Origin: CAYXWM01 sp964468805
GTDB lineage: Bacteria; Bacillota; Clostridia; Lachnospirales; WRBF01
Length of the DNA: 64,000 nt
Reading direction: 5' to 3'
NCBI GenBank assembly: GCA_964468805.1
Contig: CAYXWM010000006.1
Location: forward strand, 1-64,000
The notes under the pieces were generated by a model. The model saw only the letters and a list, made by a program, of their open reading frames with translations, was not told the DNA's origin and made no database searches. Shown in pieces: positions 15,186 through 23,697 of this stretch (the stretch's first letter is position 1; each line of letters starts with the position of its first letter). Position numbers and translations under genes: made by a program.

Positions 15186-16232
15186 ATGTCAAAAACCATG
15201 AAAGCCGCCGTTCTTCATGCACCGGGCGATTTAAGAATAGAGCAGGTAGAAATCCCCAAACCCAATGAAAACGAAGCCTTAATTCGTGTAAAAGCCGCCG
15301 GGATTTGCGGTTCCGACTTGGATAGGGTAATGAAAACAGGCACCTATAAATTCCCTACTGTTCCCGGGCATGAATTTTGCGGACAGATAGCATACATCCC
15401 CGATAACACAGAGGGATTTAAAATAGGCGACAAAGTTGCTGTCGCCCCTATACTTCCTTGCTATAAATGTGATAATTGTCAACAAGGCAAATACGGTCAG
15501 TGCATTAATTACAATTACTTGGGCTCTCGAACCGACGGCGGTTTTGCGGAATATGTATGTGCTCCTGTTAAGAATTTAATTAAACTTCCCGAAAGTATTC
15601 CCTATTCCGTAGGTGCGGCAATAGAGCCTGCGGCAGTTACCTTGCATGGTATAATGAGATTGAATATTCAAGCAGGAGATACCGTAGCCGTTTTGGGCTG
15701 TGGCACTATAGGTTTATTTGCAATACAATTCGCGAAAATCATGGGTGCGGGAATTGTCTTGGCTATGGATATAGACGATGAAAGGCTAACCATAGCAAAA
15801 CAATCCGGTGCGGATTTATTATTTAATGCAAAAGACCCCCATGTAATTTCAAAAATGAAAGAAGCCGCCGGCGAAATAAACATAGTAGTTGAAACCGCAG
15901 GCGTCAGCATTACCCAGATTCAGTCCATAGAACTGGTAAAAACCCACGGACAAATCCTGTACTTGGGCACAGCCCATAAAGACGTATCCATTCCGCCGCA
16001 TACCTTTGAACGAATAGTAAGAGGAGAAATCTCAATCACAGGCTCATGGAACTCATTTTCCGCACCTTTTCCGGGTAGAGAATGGTCCTCGGTTATTACA
16101 TATCTTACCCAAGGGCGATTGGAACTGGAGGCATATATAACCCACAAGTTCCCATTGGAAAAAGCCCCTGAAGTAATAAAAAGTATGTCCGAAAAACAAT
16201 TTACCTTTAATAAAGTTGTTTTGGAAATATAA
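15186..16232 (+). CDS. Zinc-dependent alcohol dehydrogenase (galactitol-1-phosphate 5-DH-like)
   Basis: 348 residues, ATG 15186, AGGAGG upstream. Same fold as the gene before it but closer to the GatD group: CGSDLDRVM with the catalytic Cys, PGHEFCGQI, structural zinc cysteines PCYKCDNCQQGKYGQC, coenzyme motif LGCGTIGLFAIQFAK, MDIDDERL. The GSRTDGGFAEYV and GSWNSFSAPFPGREW segments are typical of GatD-like enzymes, which oxidise hexitol phosphates to ketose phosphates. With the upstream dehydrogenase it gives the locus four candidate polyol oxidases in all. Confidence 0.88.
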   Translation: MSKTMKAAVLHAPGDLRIEQVEIPKPNENEALIRVKAAGICGSDLDRVMKTGTYKFPTVPGHEFCGQIAYIPDNTEGFKIGDKVAVAPILPCYKCDNCQQGKYGQCINYNYLGSRTDGGFAEYVCAPVKNLIKLPESIPYSVGAAIEPAAVTLHGIMRLNIQAGDTVAVLGCGTIGLFAIQFAKIMGAGIVLAMDIDDERLTIAKQSGADLLFNAKDPHVISKMKEAAGEINIVVETAGVSITQIQSIELVKTHGQILYLGTAHKDVSIPPHTFERIVRGEISITGSWNSFSAPFPGREWSSVITYLTQGRLELEAYITHKFPLEKAPEVIKSMSEKQFTFNKVVLEI

Positions 16233-16284
16233 GCAAAAGGTATGCAGTATTCCTCTTATTTGACAATCCGAATAAACCTTACCG

Positions 16285-16326
16285 CCCTGAGCATAATAAA
16301 TATTGAAACTTAATGCTCAGGGAGGA
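16285..16326 (+). promoter_or_regulatory. Hairpin overlapping the ribosome binding site of a small ORF
   Basis: CCCTGAGCAT (16285-16294) pairs perfectly with ATGCTCAGGG (16313-16322); the last GGG is also the start of the Shine-Dalgarno run GGGAGG (16320-16325). Pairing would reduce access to the site, so a thermosensor- or ligand-like switch is possible. Confidence 0.5.
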
Positions 16327-16332
16327 ATGAAT

Positions 16333-16464
16333 ATGAATAACAATAAAAATAGGTTAAGAGATACTGACGTAAGTAATGCTGAATTACGAAAAATGCAACC
16401 GAAAGATAATGCGGATGTGGGGATAAAAGATGGTAAGAAGATTGGTGGTAAGGAAAAGGGTTGA
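16333..16464 (+). CDS. Small hydrophilic protein, 43 residues
   Basis: ATG 16333 seven bases after GGGAGG; an ATG at 16327 is too close to it. The product begins MNNNKNRLRDTDVSNAEL and ends GKKIGGKEKG. It is rich in Lys, Asn, Asp and Gly, has no Cys or Trp, and no hydrophobic segment. A terminator follows. The size, strong ribosome binding site and terminator support a real gene; the composition would fit a small spore or nucleic-acid-binding protein, but I recognise no family. Confidence 0.55.
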   Translation: MNNNKNRLRDTDVSNAELRKMQPKDNADVGIKDGKKIGGKEKG

Positions 16465-16515
16465 GATTATTCTAAAAAATTCATGATGATATGAGTGTAT
16501 ATTGTAAACTGCAAT

Positions 16516-16555
16516 AAGACCCCGTGACGGTTTTTGGATAACCGGCGGGGTCTTT
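16516..16555 (+). terminator. Rho-independent terminator
   Basis: AAGACCCCG / CGGGGTCTT stem with a further GACGG/CCGG pairing inside, followed by TTTAATTTT. Ends the zinc dehydrogenase/small ORF transcript. Confidence 0.8.
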
Positions 16556-16612
16556 AATTTTGGAATTATAAAGCTTAGTTACAGAACATGTTCAGAAGCA
16601 ACATAAATACTA

Positions 16613-16713
16613 TACTAATTCCAAAGAAGATGAAAGACAAAAGTAATCGTTTTTTCCTTGAACCGTTGGGAAAAAACAATTATATTTGTCCTATGTTTAA
16701 AATGGAATCAGTG
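16613..16713. mobile_element. MITE family B, copy 1
   Basis: About 100 bp from TACTAATTCCAAAGAAGATG to GGAATCAGTG. The two halves are inverted repeats around AACCGTTGGG (each arm has GACAAA, then ATC-GTTTTTTCC). A copy in the other orientation is at 37446-37543. It encodes nothing and ends ten bases from the 3' end of the acetyltransferase gene. Confidence 0.72.
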
Positions 16714-16723
16714 TACTTCACCT

Positions 16724-17359
16724 TCATTGTAAAACAGAATGGAAAAGAATATAAAATTCTTCTTGGCTTGCTTGGTGTTTTTTCTCCATATATTCGAAAG
16801 ATTTATCATATTCCTGAGCTTCTTCTTCGTCAACCTGCATAACAGAACTTTCATGGTAAATCCATTTTCTGCCATCCAGGACATTAGGCTTAAGCTCTTT
16901 AACCATCATACCCGTAGGAAATTTTCCGTTTTCAAGGCATACATTATATTTCTTACTACTTTTAAAGCCGCGGCTTACATAGTTACCCGGATTTCCGAAT
17001 ATTACAATAACGTCGTAACCGAGTTCAATCGCTTTTTCAAAGGAATGTTCCAACAACTTTTTTCCATAGCCCATTCTCTGATATTCGGGCAAAATACAAA
17101 CCGGGCCAAAGGTTAGGATTTTCTTTTCGTTTCCGCTTTCATCAACCAGTCTTGTTTTTGTATACATAATATTTCCGATAACTTGATTATCCAGTTCGAT
17201 AATAAAGTCCAACTCCGGAACAAAATCCTCATGAGAACGCATAACATGAACCAAATAGTGTTCCACACAACCCGGAATATATAAATTATAAAATGCCTTT
17301 CTTGTAATTTCTTCTGTTTTCTTATAATCGGATTTCTTTTCATTTCTAATATTAATCAT
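16724..17359 (-). CDS. GNAT-family N-acetyltransferase
   Basis: 211 residues, ATG 17359, AGGAGG upstream on the minus strand. GNAT core: IIELDNQVIGNIMYTKTRLV, then FGPVCILPEYQRMGYGKKLLEHSFEKA, matching the acyl-CoA motif Q-R-x-G-x-G/K, and VIVIFGNPGNYVSRGF as in YhbS-type enzymes. A C-terminal extension of ~50 charged residues (DEEEAQEYDKSFEYMEKK) goes beyond the usual domain. A minus-strand promoter (TTGTAT, 16 bases, TATAAT, at 17468-17495) lies upstream. Substrate unknown. Confidence 0.87.
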   Translation of the reverse strand: MINIRNEKKSDYKKTEEITRKAFYNLYIPGCVEHYLVHVMRSHEDFVPELDFIIELDNQVIGNIMYTKTRLVDESGNEKKILTFGPVCILPEYQRMGYGKKLLEHSFEKAIELGYDVIVIFGNPGNYVSRGFKSSKKYNVCLENGKFPTGMMVKELKPNVLDGRKWIYHESSVMQVDEEEAQEYDKSFEYMEKKHQASQEEFYILFHSVLQ

Positions 17360-18056
17360 TTTATAACCCTCCTGCGGTATTCCATATTCCGAATTGTATC
17401 ACGTCCGACATTGTTCACCTGTTACGAATTATAGCTATAACACCTTTTAGATTTATGTAGTGTGTCTATTATACGATAATATTATAAAAATACAAGTATT
17501 TTCAACAATTAAGCTTACGATAAAAAAATCCTATCTAACAACCTTATCGTTTCCATATTAAAAATCTCCACACTCCCATTCCGCAACCCTCAAAAAAACA
17601 TCGAAGCCTCCATTTATGCAATATGCACACAAGCCGTATCTTGGTTATATCAATCGTCAAACACTCGATTACGCCAAAATAAACACAACTATTCTTAAAG
17701 TCATTACAAGATATATATTTAATTACAAAACAACCAAACAAATAATTGTCAAAAACAACAATTAGCTTATTAGCTAATATCATGCTCTTTTGACACATTC
17801 ACCAAATTATTTGTTTATGTTAGACTTTTATGCATACAGAACATATAAAAAAGTGCGAAATGATGTTTTGAGGTCAAACATTTCTGTAAGATTAAAGACT
17901 TAACTATTATAATTATCTTGTTGAACAAATTCGGGGTTTGGTAGCTATGTTTAAAATTTATTATATTATTTTAATCAACGGTTACCATAAGAACAAAGCC
18001 CGGAATTTTCGGACAGTTGCAGATAAAGCGGCAGAAATGTAGTGGGAGGAGAACTC
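17360..18056. other. 697-bp spacer without a supported gene
   Basis: Contains the minus-strand promoter of the GNAT gene (17468-17495) and, on the plus strand, a TATAAT (17908-17913) that may serve the HTH gene at 18057. The region 17520-17800 is A/T-rich with one open minus frame lacking a ribosome binding site. No repeat or RNA gene recognised. Confidence 0.5.
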
Positions 18057-18581
18057 TTGACAGAATTTGAAGAATTGGCACTCAAAAAGATAACCAAGGA
18101 TTATTTGGTTGACTGTATCTATACCAAAATCAATATTGTTTCGGGTAAATACGGCATAAGCAATTCTGAAATCAGCAAATACATCGGTTGGGATCCGGCA
18201 GGATTTAATCAAAAATACAACCGAAGCAATGATTTGCGTATCACTACTTTTATAAAAATTTATGTGGCTTTACAGGATTTAATCAGAATAAAGGAAGCCG
18301 AGATAGGCTTTGAAAACATGGTGCATTCGGATATTAGGCTGGATGACTTGATTACTCAAAATGAACTGGACACGGCTACCCTATTTAACCATATCAGTAT
18401 GGCAGCAGAAGGTGTCAAAGAATTTTTGTCTGAAAGAACTACTGCTGTTACCTTTTTAAAAATGAAACCCTTTGTGTTAGTCAGCAAAAGGAACAAGCGA
18501 TTTAACGACCGGGAAATTGAAGTATACATAAAATATTACAAGGACGCACGGGAAAAGTATCCCGATTGTAGACCTTCCTGA
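18057..18581 (+). CDS. Helix-turn-helix protein paired with a DhaK paralogue
   Basis: 174 residues from TTG 18057, eight bases after GGGAGGAG (a GTG at 18042 lies at that site and is rejected). The N-terminal half has an XRE-like helix-turn-helix: GISNSEISKYIGWDPAGFNQ then LRITTFIKIYVALQDLI. The C-terminal half (~85-174) is charged and helical with no recognised domain. The stop is ten bases from the ATG of the DhaK-like gene, so they are co-translated. In Lactococcus, DhaS (TetR family) works with the DhaK paralogue DhaQ as a ligand-sensing activator pair; this HTH is not TetR-like, but the arrangement is similar. A regulator of the second half of the locus is my inference. Confidence 0.65.
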   Translation: MTEFEELALKKITKDYLVDCIYTKINIVSGKYGISNSEISKYIGWDPAGFNQKYNRSNDLRITTFIKIYVALQDLIRIKEAEIGFENMVHSDIRLDDLITQNELDTATLFNHISMAAEGVKEFLSERTTAVTFLKMKPFVLVSKRNKRFNDREIEVYIKYYKDAREKYPDCRPS

Positions 18582-18591
18582 GGAGGATAAT

Positions 18592-19590
18592 ATGCAGAAG
18601 TTTGTCAATGACGCCAAGAATATGGTTGATGAATCTATTCAGGGCTTTTTCAAATGCTACTGCGACCGCATTTCTCCTACCGCTTGTTCAAGGACACTCA
18701 AATATGCAAAAGCACCCGTTCCGGGAAAAGTCGGTGTAGTTATAGGCGGCGGTTTTGGTCATGCCCCTGCTTTTATGGGCTATTTGGGTAAGGGAGCGGT
18801 TGATGCCGTTGCCATAGGCAATATATTTGAGCCTCCGTCAGTTGAATCTTTTTATACCGCCTTCAAAGAATCCGACAGCGGCAACGGTGTGATTTGCCTG
18901 ATTGGGAATTATCCCAAAGATATTGTAAACGTTAAAAAGGCTATAGAATCTGCCGAGAAAGAGGGCATTAAAATACAGCTTCTGATAGCTAACGATGATG
19001 TTGCAACATCCGACAAATCCGAAAGAAGAGGTATGACGGGCGAAGTCCTTCTTTGGAAAATCGTCGGTTCTGCCGCCGATCAAGGATACAGTTTGAAACA
19101 GCTTGCGGAAGTGGGTCAAAAAACGATTGAACGAGTAAGAAGCATAGGCGTTGGTCTTGCCAGCTGTATTATACCGGAAGTGGGCAGACCAAATTATCTG
19201 ATTGAAATGGGTACCATGGAAATTGGCGTTGGGCATCACGGTCTATTCAGCCGGGATACTTGCAAACTGAGAACCGCAGATGAAACCGCTGATATTATGC
19301 TTGACGACATAATTAGCGATATGCCCCTGAACCCGGACGACAGCGTTTGCGTTATGGTGTCCGGCTTGGGAAACACCATGATGAGCGAGCTTAATATACT
19401 TTACAGCAGGGTTCACGACCAACTTAAAAAACGAGGCGTTCATATTCACCGCAGCTTCACCGGAGATTTCTTTACCTCGTTGGATATGATGGGAGCAACT
19501 TTAACCATCTTAAAACTGGATGATGAACTGAAAAAATTGCTGGACATTCCGGCTTATTCGGTATCACTCAATCACTTTGCTTTTTCTTAG
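18592..19590 (+). CDS. DhaK-family protein, divergent copy (possible sensor)
   Basis: 332 residues, ATG 18592, GAGGAGG upstream. Full DhaK fold. The His that covalently binds the carbonyl substrate is kept (GVGHHG, His216), as are His57 and the Asp in IGNYPKD. But two loops conserved in kinases are altered: GGGSGHEP/HKP reads GGGFGHAP, and HGEPG reads HGLFS. The second copy at 24529 has both loops intact and sits with DhaL; this one has no DhaL beside it and follows an HTH gene. It may bind a tetrulose or dihydroxyacetone without phosphorylating it, like Lactococcus DhaQ. An active kinase subunit that shares the DhaL at 25557 remains possible. Confidence 0.82.
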   Translation: MQKFVNDAKNMVDESIQGFFKCYCDRISPTACSRTLKYAKAPVPGKVGVVIGGGFGHAPAFMGYLGKGAVDAVAIGNIFEPPSVESFYTAFKESDSGNGVICLIGNYPKDIVNVKKAIESAEKEGIKIQLLIANDDVATSDKSERRGMTGEVLLWKIVGSAADQGYSLKQLAEVGQKTIERVRSIGVGLASCIIPEVGRPNYLIEMGTMEIGVGHHGLFSRDTCKLRTADETADIMLDDIISDMPLNPDDSVCVMVSGLGNTMMSELNILYSRVHDQLKKRGVHIHRSFTGDFFTSLDMMGATLTILKLDDELKKLLDIPAYSVSLNHFAFS

Positions 19591-19611
19591 CTAAACACTG
19601 AATACAGGGTT

Positions 19612-19746
19612 AATACTTAATTGCATAAGGAGTAGTAACAAAAGCTATTCTTCGTAAACGGTTCGCTCATACATATGAAAAAAACATCGGTCACTCACCA
19701 CTACGAATATACGCATTTGTTACTACTTAACTCGAAATTAAGCATA
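19612..19746. mobile_element. MITE family A, copy 3
   Basis: About 134 bp from AATACTTAATTGCATAAGGA to AATTAAGCATA. The interior differs a little (CATACATATG in place of the GCGTTTTTT loop). It lies between the DhaK-like gene and the second importer; the spacer 19591-19902 has only this element and the hairpin at 19805. Confidence 0.78.
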
Positions 19747-19804
19747 GCAGTAAAACAATTAAATTGAATACTTGGTCTTATATTAAAGTCTTTTTGAAGG
19801 GAGT

Positions 19805-19842
19805 TTGAGGGAAACTCTTTCTTCAGAAAAAGTTTCCCTCAA
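19805..19842 (+). terminator. Hairpin/terminator before the second importer
   Basis: TTGAGGGAAACT / AGTTTCCCTCAA, a 12-bp perfect stem, followed by GGTTTTGGTTTTT. Similar hairpins stand at 11437 and 26733. Confidence 0.6.
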
Positions 19843-19902
19843 GGTTTTGGTTTTTAACCGGACGGCGTTTTCTTAAATCAGTATTGAATGTGAGGTAAAA
19901 AT

Positions 19903-21381
19903 ATGAACCTTGTTGAAATGGAGGGCATCAGGAAAGGCTATTTTGGAGTGGAAATTCTGCATGGTGTCAATTTCTCACTAAAAAAAGGCACGGTTCATGC
20001 CTTAATGGGAGAAAACGGAGCCGGAAAATCAACATTGGTAAAGATTATCGCCGGTGTCCACAAACATGATGCAGGCAAGCTCCAAATAGAAGGAAAACAG
20101 GTAGAGCTTAATTCACCCTCGGAAGCCATAAAACTGGGCGTAGCCATGATACATCAGGAACTGTCCTCGGTACGTGAAATGTCTATAGCCGAGAATATCT
20201 TTTTGGGTCGCGAACCAACCAAGTTTGGCTTTGTGGACTATAAAAAGCTTTACCAACAAACCGAGGAGCTTCTGGCAAAGCTGGATATGCATTTTAACCC
20301 TCAAACCAAAATGAAACAACTGAGAGTAGCCGACCAACAAATGGTGGAAATAGCAAAGGCAATCTCCCAAAACGCCAAAATCGTTATTATGGACGAACCA
20401 ACCTCCGCAATTACCGACCGTGAGGTGGACCGTCTGTTTAAAATAATAGACGACTTACGCAACGAGGGCACGGGTATTATTTACATATCACATAAAATGG
20501 ACGAAATCCTGCGTATAGCAGACGAAATATCCGTTTTAAGGGACGGAACAAACGTAAACACCTGGCCGGCAAACGAAGTTGACAACAATACCATAATTTT
20601 AAGTATGGTTGGTCGCGACCTACAAAATCAATTCCCCAAAACTGAAGTTCCCATAAGCGACGTAATCTTAGAAGTAAAAAACCTTACTCGCCAAGGAGAA
20701 TATGAGGACATAAGTTTTCAATTACGTAAAGGTGAAATTCTTGGCTTTGTAGGCTTGGTAGGAGCCGGTCGAACAGAACTTATGCATACCTTATTCGGAA
20801 TGACTTCCGCAGATAAAGGTCAAATTCTCGTAGAAAATAAGCAAGTGCATTTTAAATGCCCTCGTGAGGCTATATCCGCCGGATTGGCTTATGTCACCGA
20901 GGACAGAAAAGGCGAAGGTCTAATACTTCCCATGAGCATACATAACAACACCACTATTTCATCACTGCAATTCTTTTCAAAATTCTTACTGGATAAACAA
21001 AAAGAAAATGCCACCGTAGACGAACAGGTGAAACTCCTAGGTGTTAAGACAACCGGCGTTCGTCGACCGGTTAAATACTTATCGGGCGGCAACCAACAAA
21101 AAGTAGTCTTGGCAAAGTGGTTGCTTACCCAACCTAAAATCATCATTTTCGACGAGCCGACCAGAGGCATAGACGTTGGTGCAAAAGCTGAAATTTACAA
21201 AATAATGTGTAATTATGTTGCCCAAGGAAACGCAGTTATCCTTGTATCATCGGAAATGCCCGAAGCCATGGGAATGTCCGACCGTATTATTGTGTTAAGC
21301 AATCACAAATACAGCGGTGAGCTGAAACGAGAAGATTTTTCTCAAGAGGCTATAGTTGAAATGCAGTTTCGTCATATGTAG
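19903..21381 (+). CDS. Sugar ABC transporter ATP-binding protein, second system
   Basis: 492 residues, ATG 19903. The weak GAGGT site upstream suggests moderate translation. Two fused ABC domains: Walker A GENGAGKST, IVIMDEPTSAI, then GLVGAGRTE in the second half, VTEDRKGEG, LSGGNQQKVVLAKW, and IIFDEPTRGIDVG. RbsA/MglA family. It is the first gene of an ATPase-permease-binding protein unit that leads into SDR, DhaK, DhaL and RpiB, so its substrate is probably the polyol degraded by those enzymes. Confidence 0.93.
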   Translation: MNLVEMEGIRKGYFGVEILHGVNFSLKKGTVHALMGENGAGKSTLVKIIAGVHKHDAGKLQIEGKQVELNSPSEAIKLGVAMIHQELSSVREMSIAENIFLGREPTKFGFVDYKKLYQQTEELLAKLDMHFNPQTKMKQLRVADQQMVEIAKAISQNAKIVIMDEPTSAITDREVDRLFKIIDDLRNEGTGIIYISHKMDEILRIADEISVLRDGTNVNTWPANEVDNNTIILSMVGRDLQNQFPKTEVPISDVILEVKNLTRQGEYEDISFQLRKGEILGFVGLVGAGRTELMHTLFGMTSADKGQILVENKQVHFKCPREAISAGLAYVTEDRKGEGLILPMSIHNNTTISSLQFFSKFLLDKQKENATVDEQVKLLGVKTTGVRRPVKYLSGGNQQKVVLAKWLLTQPKIIIFDEPTRGIDVGAKAEIYKIMCNYVAQGNAVILVSSEMPEAMGMSDRIIVLSNHKYSGELKREDFSQEAIVEMQFRHM

Positions 21382-21416
21382 TTGGTTTCAAATCCGGGAA
21401 AGTAGGGGTATCAAAA

Positions 21417-22391
21417 ATGAAGCAGCTAGCTCAAATTCCGACTATATTCAATAAAATGTCCAAAAAGCAGTTCCTTGCCACCTTTGGCTCTCTTATAGCA
21501 TTGATTGTTTTGGTTTTAATTATCACTTCTCTAAAATCCAACTTCCTAAGTATATCCAATATCCGCAATGTTTTACGTATAGCTTCAATAAACGGGCTTT
21601 TGGCAGTGGGCATGACCTTTGTTATCCTTACGGGCGGTATAGACCTGTCCGTAGGTGCCATTATGGGCTGTGCCGGCATGTATTCGGCTTATTTTGCTCA
21701 AAACAGCATGGGTTATCCTTGGTATGTGGGAGTACTTGTGGGTTTGGGAATCGGTCTTGCTATAGGTCTTTTTAACGGTATTTGTATTTCTTATTTAAAG
21801 GTTCCCGCCTTTGTGGGTACTCTGGGTTCCATGAGTATTGCCTCCGGGTTAACGTTTTTGATAACAGACGCAAAGCCTATTCCGGGGCTTAGCGATTCCT
21901 TTAAATACATAGGCGGCGGTAGTATTGGGGAATGGCTGCCCGTACCCATCTTAATTATGGGTGCCGTTCTTGCGGTTTGTTTTACTCTCCTTTATAAAAC
22001 CCGTTACGGTCGTTACATTTATGCAGTAGGTGGTAGCCATTCCGCCGCCCATGTTTCCGGTATCAATACCAAGAAAATAATCTGCTCCGCTTACATAGTT
22101 TCCGGTGTTCTGGCGGCTCTTGCCGGAGTAATTACCACCGCTCGCGTTACATCCGGCGTTACCTCTACCGGCAGCGGTTACGAAACCAACGCCATTGCAA
22201 TGGTTGTAATAGGAGGCACCAGCCTAGCCGGCGGCAGAGGACGGCTTTGGGGTACCATCGTAGGTATTTTGCTTCTGCAATGTCTGACCACAGGCTTGGA
22301 TATGCTTGGCGTAAACGCATACTATCAACTTATAATTAAAGGTTTTGTTGTTATCGGAGCTGTAATGCTCGATGCACTCAGCGATAATTAA
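21417..22391 (+). CDS. Sugar ABC transporter permease, second system
   Basis: 324 residues, ATG 21417. Begins with a short cytoplasmic segment, then about eight to nine hydrophobic segments. RbsC signatures: GMTFVILTGGIDLSVGAIMG, YLKVPAFVGTLGSMSIASGL, YAVGGSHSAAHVSGI, and GYETNAIAMVVIGGTSLAGGRG. Makes the membrane channel with the ATPase just upstream (35-base gap). Confidence 0.93.
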   Translation: MKQLAQIPTIFNKMSKKQFLATFGSLIALIVLVLIITSLKSNFLSISNIRNVLRIASINGLLAVGMTFVILTGGIDLSVGAIMGCAGMYSAYFAQNSMGYPWYVGVLVGLGIGLAIGLFNGICISYLKVPAFVGTLGSMSIASGLTFLITDAKPIPGLSDSFKYIGGGSIGEWLPVPILIMGAVLAVCFTLLYKTRYGRYIYAVGGSHSAAHVSGINTKKIICSAYIVSGVLAALAGVITTARVTSGVTSTGSGYETNAIAMVVIGGTSLAGGRGRLWGTIVGILLLQCLTTGLDMLGVNAYYQLIIKGFVVIGAVMLDALSDN

Positions 22392-22435
22392 GTAAACTAA
22401 GTATTAACGTTTACTTAAAAACACTCCAATTTAAT

Positions 22436-22520
22436 TTAACGTGAGTTTAAGTCAAATAATTTCAAAGGATTTCTCACGTTAATAGTCCGTTTTTTTAATA
22501 TCAACTCCAAAAAACGGACG
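22436..22520 (+). terminator. Two consecutive hairpins between permease and binding-protein genes
   Basis: Stem 1 TTAACGTGAG / CTCACGTTAA (22436-22482); stem 2 GTCCGT / ACGGAC flanked by T7 and A6 (22485-22519). Such hairpins often stabilise the 5' end of a highly expressed binding-protein mRNA or partly terminate the upstream message. Confidence 0.55.
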
Positions 22521-22581
22521 AATATACGGTTTGATGCAAATTCATCAAGCTAAATCATTATTTAAAATAGGAGGTAATTTA

Positions 22582-23607
22582 ATGAAAAAGTTGACTAAAA
22601 TTCTTTCTCTCACAATGGCTCTGTTAATGATGATTTCCGTAATTTCAGCTTGTGGCCCAAGCACACCTTCTCCTTCACCCTCAACACCGGCTGCACCGGC
22701 AAACTCACCCGAGGGCGGTACAGTAGCAAATAATCCGCCTGCACCTCCGGCAGACAAGACCCTTAAAATAGGAGCTACTTACTACAGCTTACAAAACGAA
22801 TTTACCATGCGTATGGATAACGCCGCAAAGAAATATTGCCAAGAAAAAGGCATAGAATTTTTGTCTTATGACGGAAATTATGATGCGGCTACCCAGCTTT
22901 CTCAAGTAGAAACAATGATAGCCGACGGCTGTGATGCAATTATTCTTAATCCTCAAGATGCTGTAGCCTGTGCGGCGGCGGTAGAATTGGCTAATAAAGC
23001 CGGTATTCCCGTAGTCGGCGTTAATACTATGGTTCAAAGCGACCTTTTGACATCTTATGTGGGTTCTCAAGACGTATCAGCCGGCGAGGACATTATGCAA
23101 TACATGGTTGACTATCTGAAAAAAGACGAATTCAACATAGTTATCATTGAAGGTCCCATGGGACAATCCGCACAACTTCAACGTATTGAAGGTATTGAAA
23201 ACATAATGAAAAAATACCCGAAAATTAAGGAACTTGCCCGTAATACCGCCAACTGGTCACGTTCTGAAGCCATGGGTCTTATGGAAACATGGATTACCAC
23301 CTTCGGCAAAGATATTGATGCTGTAATCGCAGAAAATGACGAAATGGCTCTTGGTGCAAGAGAAGCTATTGTTGCCGCAGGTATGGATATTCCCTGTATA
23401 GGTATAGACGGTATAGCTGATGCTGTTACTGCTATTCAAAATGGCGAAATGATAGCCAGTGACTTCCAAAACGCTGAAGGTCAAATGACAGGTGCCATTG
23501 AAACAGCCGTAAAAGTTGTTAACGGTGAAAACGTTGAGAAATTCTACTGGATTCCTTTCGAAATGATTACTCCCGCCAATGTTAAGGATTATGTAGGTAA
23601 GTATTAA
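22582..23607 (+). CDS. Sugar ABC transporter substrate-binding lipoprotein, second system
   Basis: 341 residues from ATG 22582 (AGGAGG nine bases upstream; earlier ATGs at 22531/22534 precede that site). Lipoprotein signal MKKLTKILSLTMALLMMISV with Cys near residue 25, then a long Pro/Ser/Ala linker to about residue 60. Ribose-type binding fold: LKIGATYYSLQNEFTMRMDN, MIADGCDAIILNPQDAVA, YVGSQDVSAGEDIMQYM, VIAENDEMALGAREAI. Captures the substrate outside the cell. It is only distantly similar to the first binding protein (5867-6847), so the two importers probably recognise different sugars. Confidence 0.9.
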   Translation: MKKLTKILSLTMALLMMISVISACGPSTPSPSPSTPAAPANSPEGGTVANNPPAPPADKTLKIGATYYSLQNEFTMRMDNAAKKYCQEKGIEFLSYDGNYDAATQLSQVETMIADGCDAIILNPQDAVACAAAVELANKAGIPVVGVNTMVQSDLLTSYVGSQDVSAGEDIMQYMVDYLKKDEFNIVIIEGPMGQSAQLQRIEGIENIMKKYPKIKELARNTANWSRSEAMGLMETWITTFGKDIDAVIAENDEMALGAREAIVAAGMDIPCIGIDGIADAVTAIQNGEMIASDFQNAEGQMTGAIETAVKVVNGENVEKFYWIPFEMITPANVKDYVGKY

Positions 23608-23697
23608 TTATCAGTATACATAAAATTGATTTAAAGCCTAAAAGCCGTTGGGAGACAATAGTCTCCTTACGGCAAATTTATACCGGAGGTAATAATT

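Noticed and set aside
16588..16842. 84-codon open frame on the plus strand
   Set aside because: It begins in a MITE and continues antisense to the acetyltransferase gene.
17544..17798. 84-codon open frame on the minus strand in the 697-bp spacer
   Set aside because: No ribosome binding site, Cys/Phe/Ile-rich A/T-driven composition and no family resemblance.
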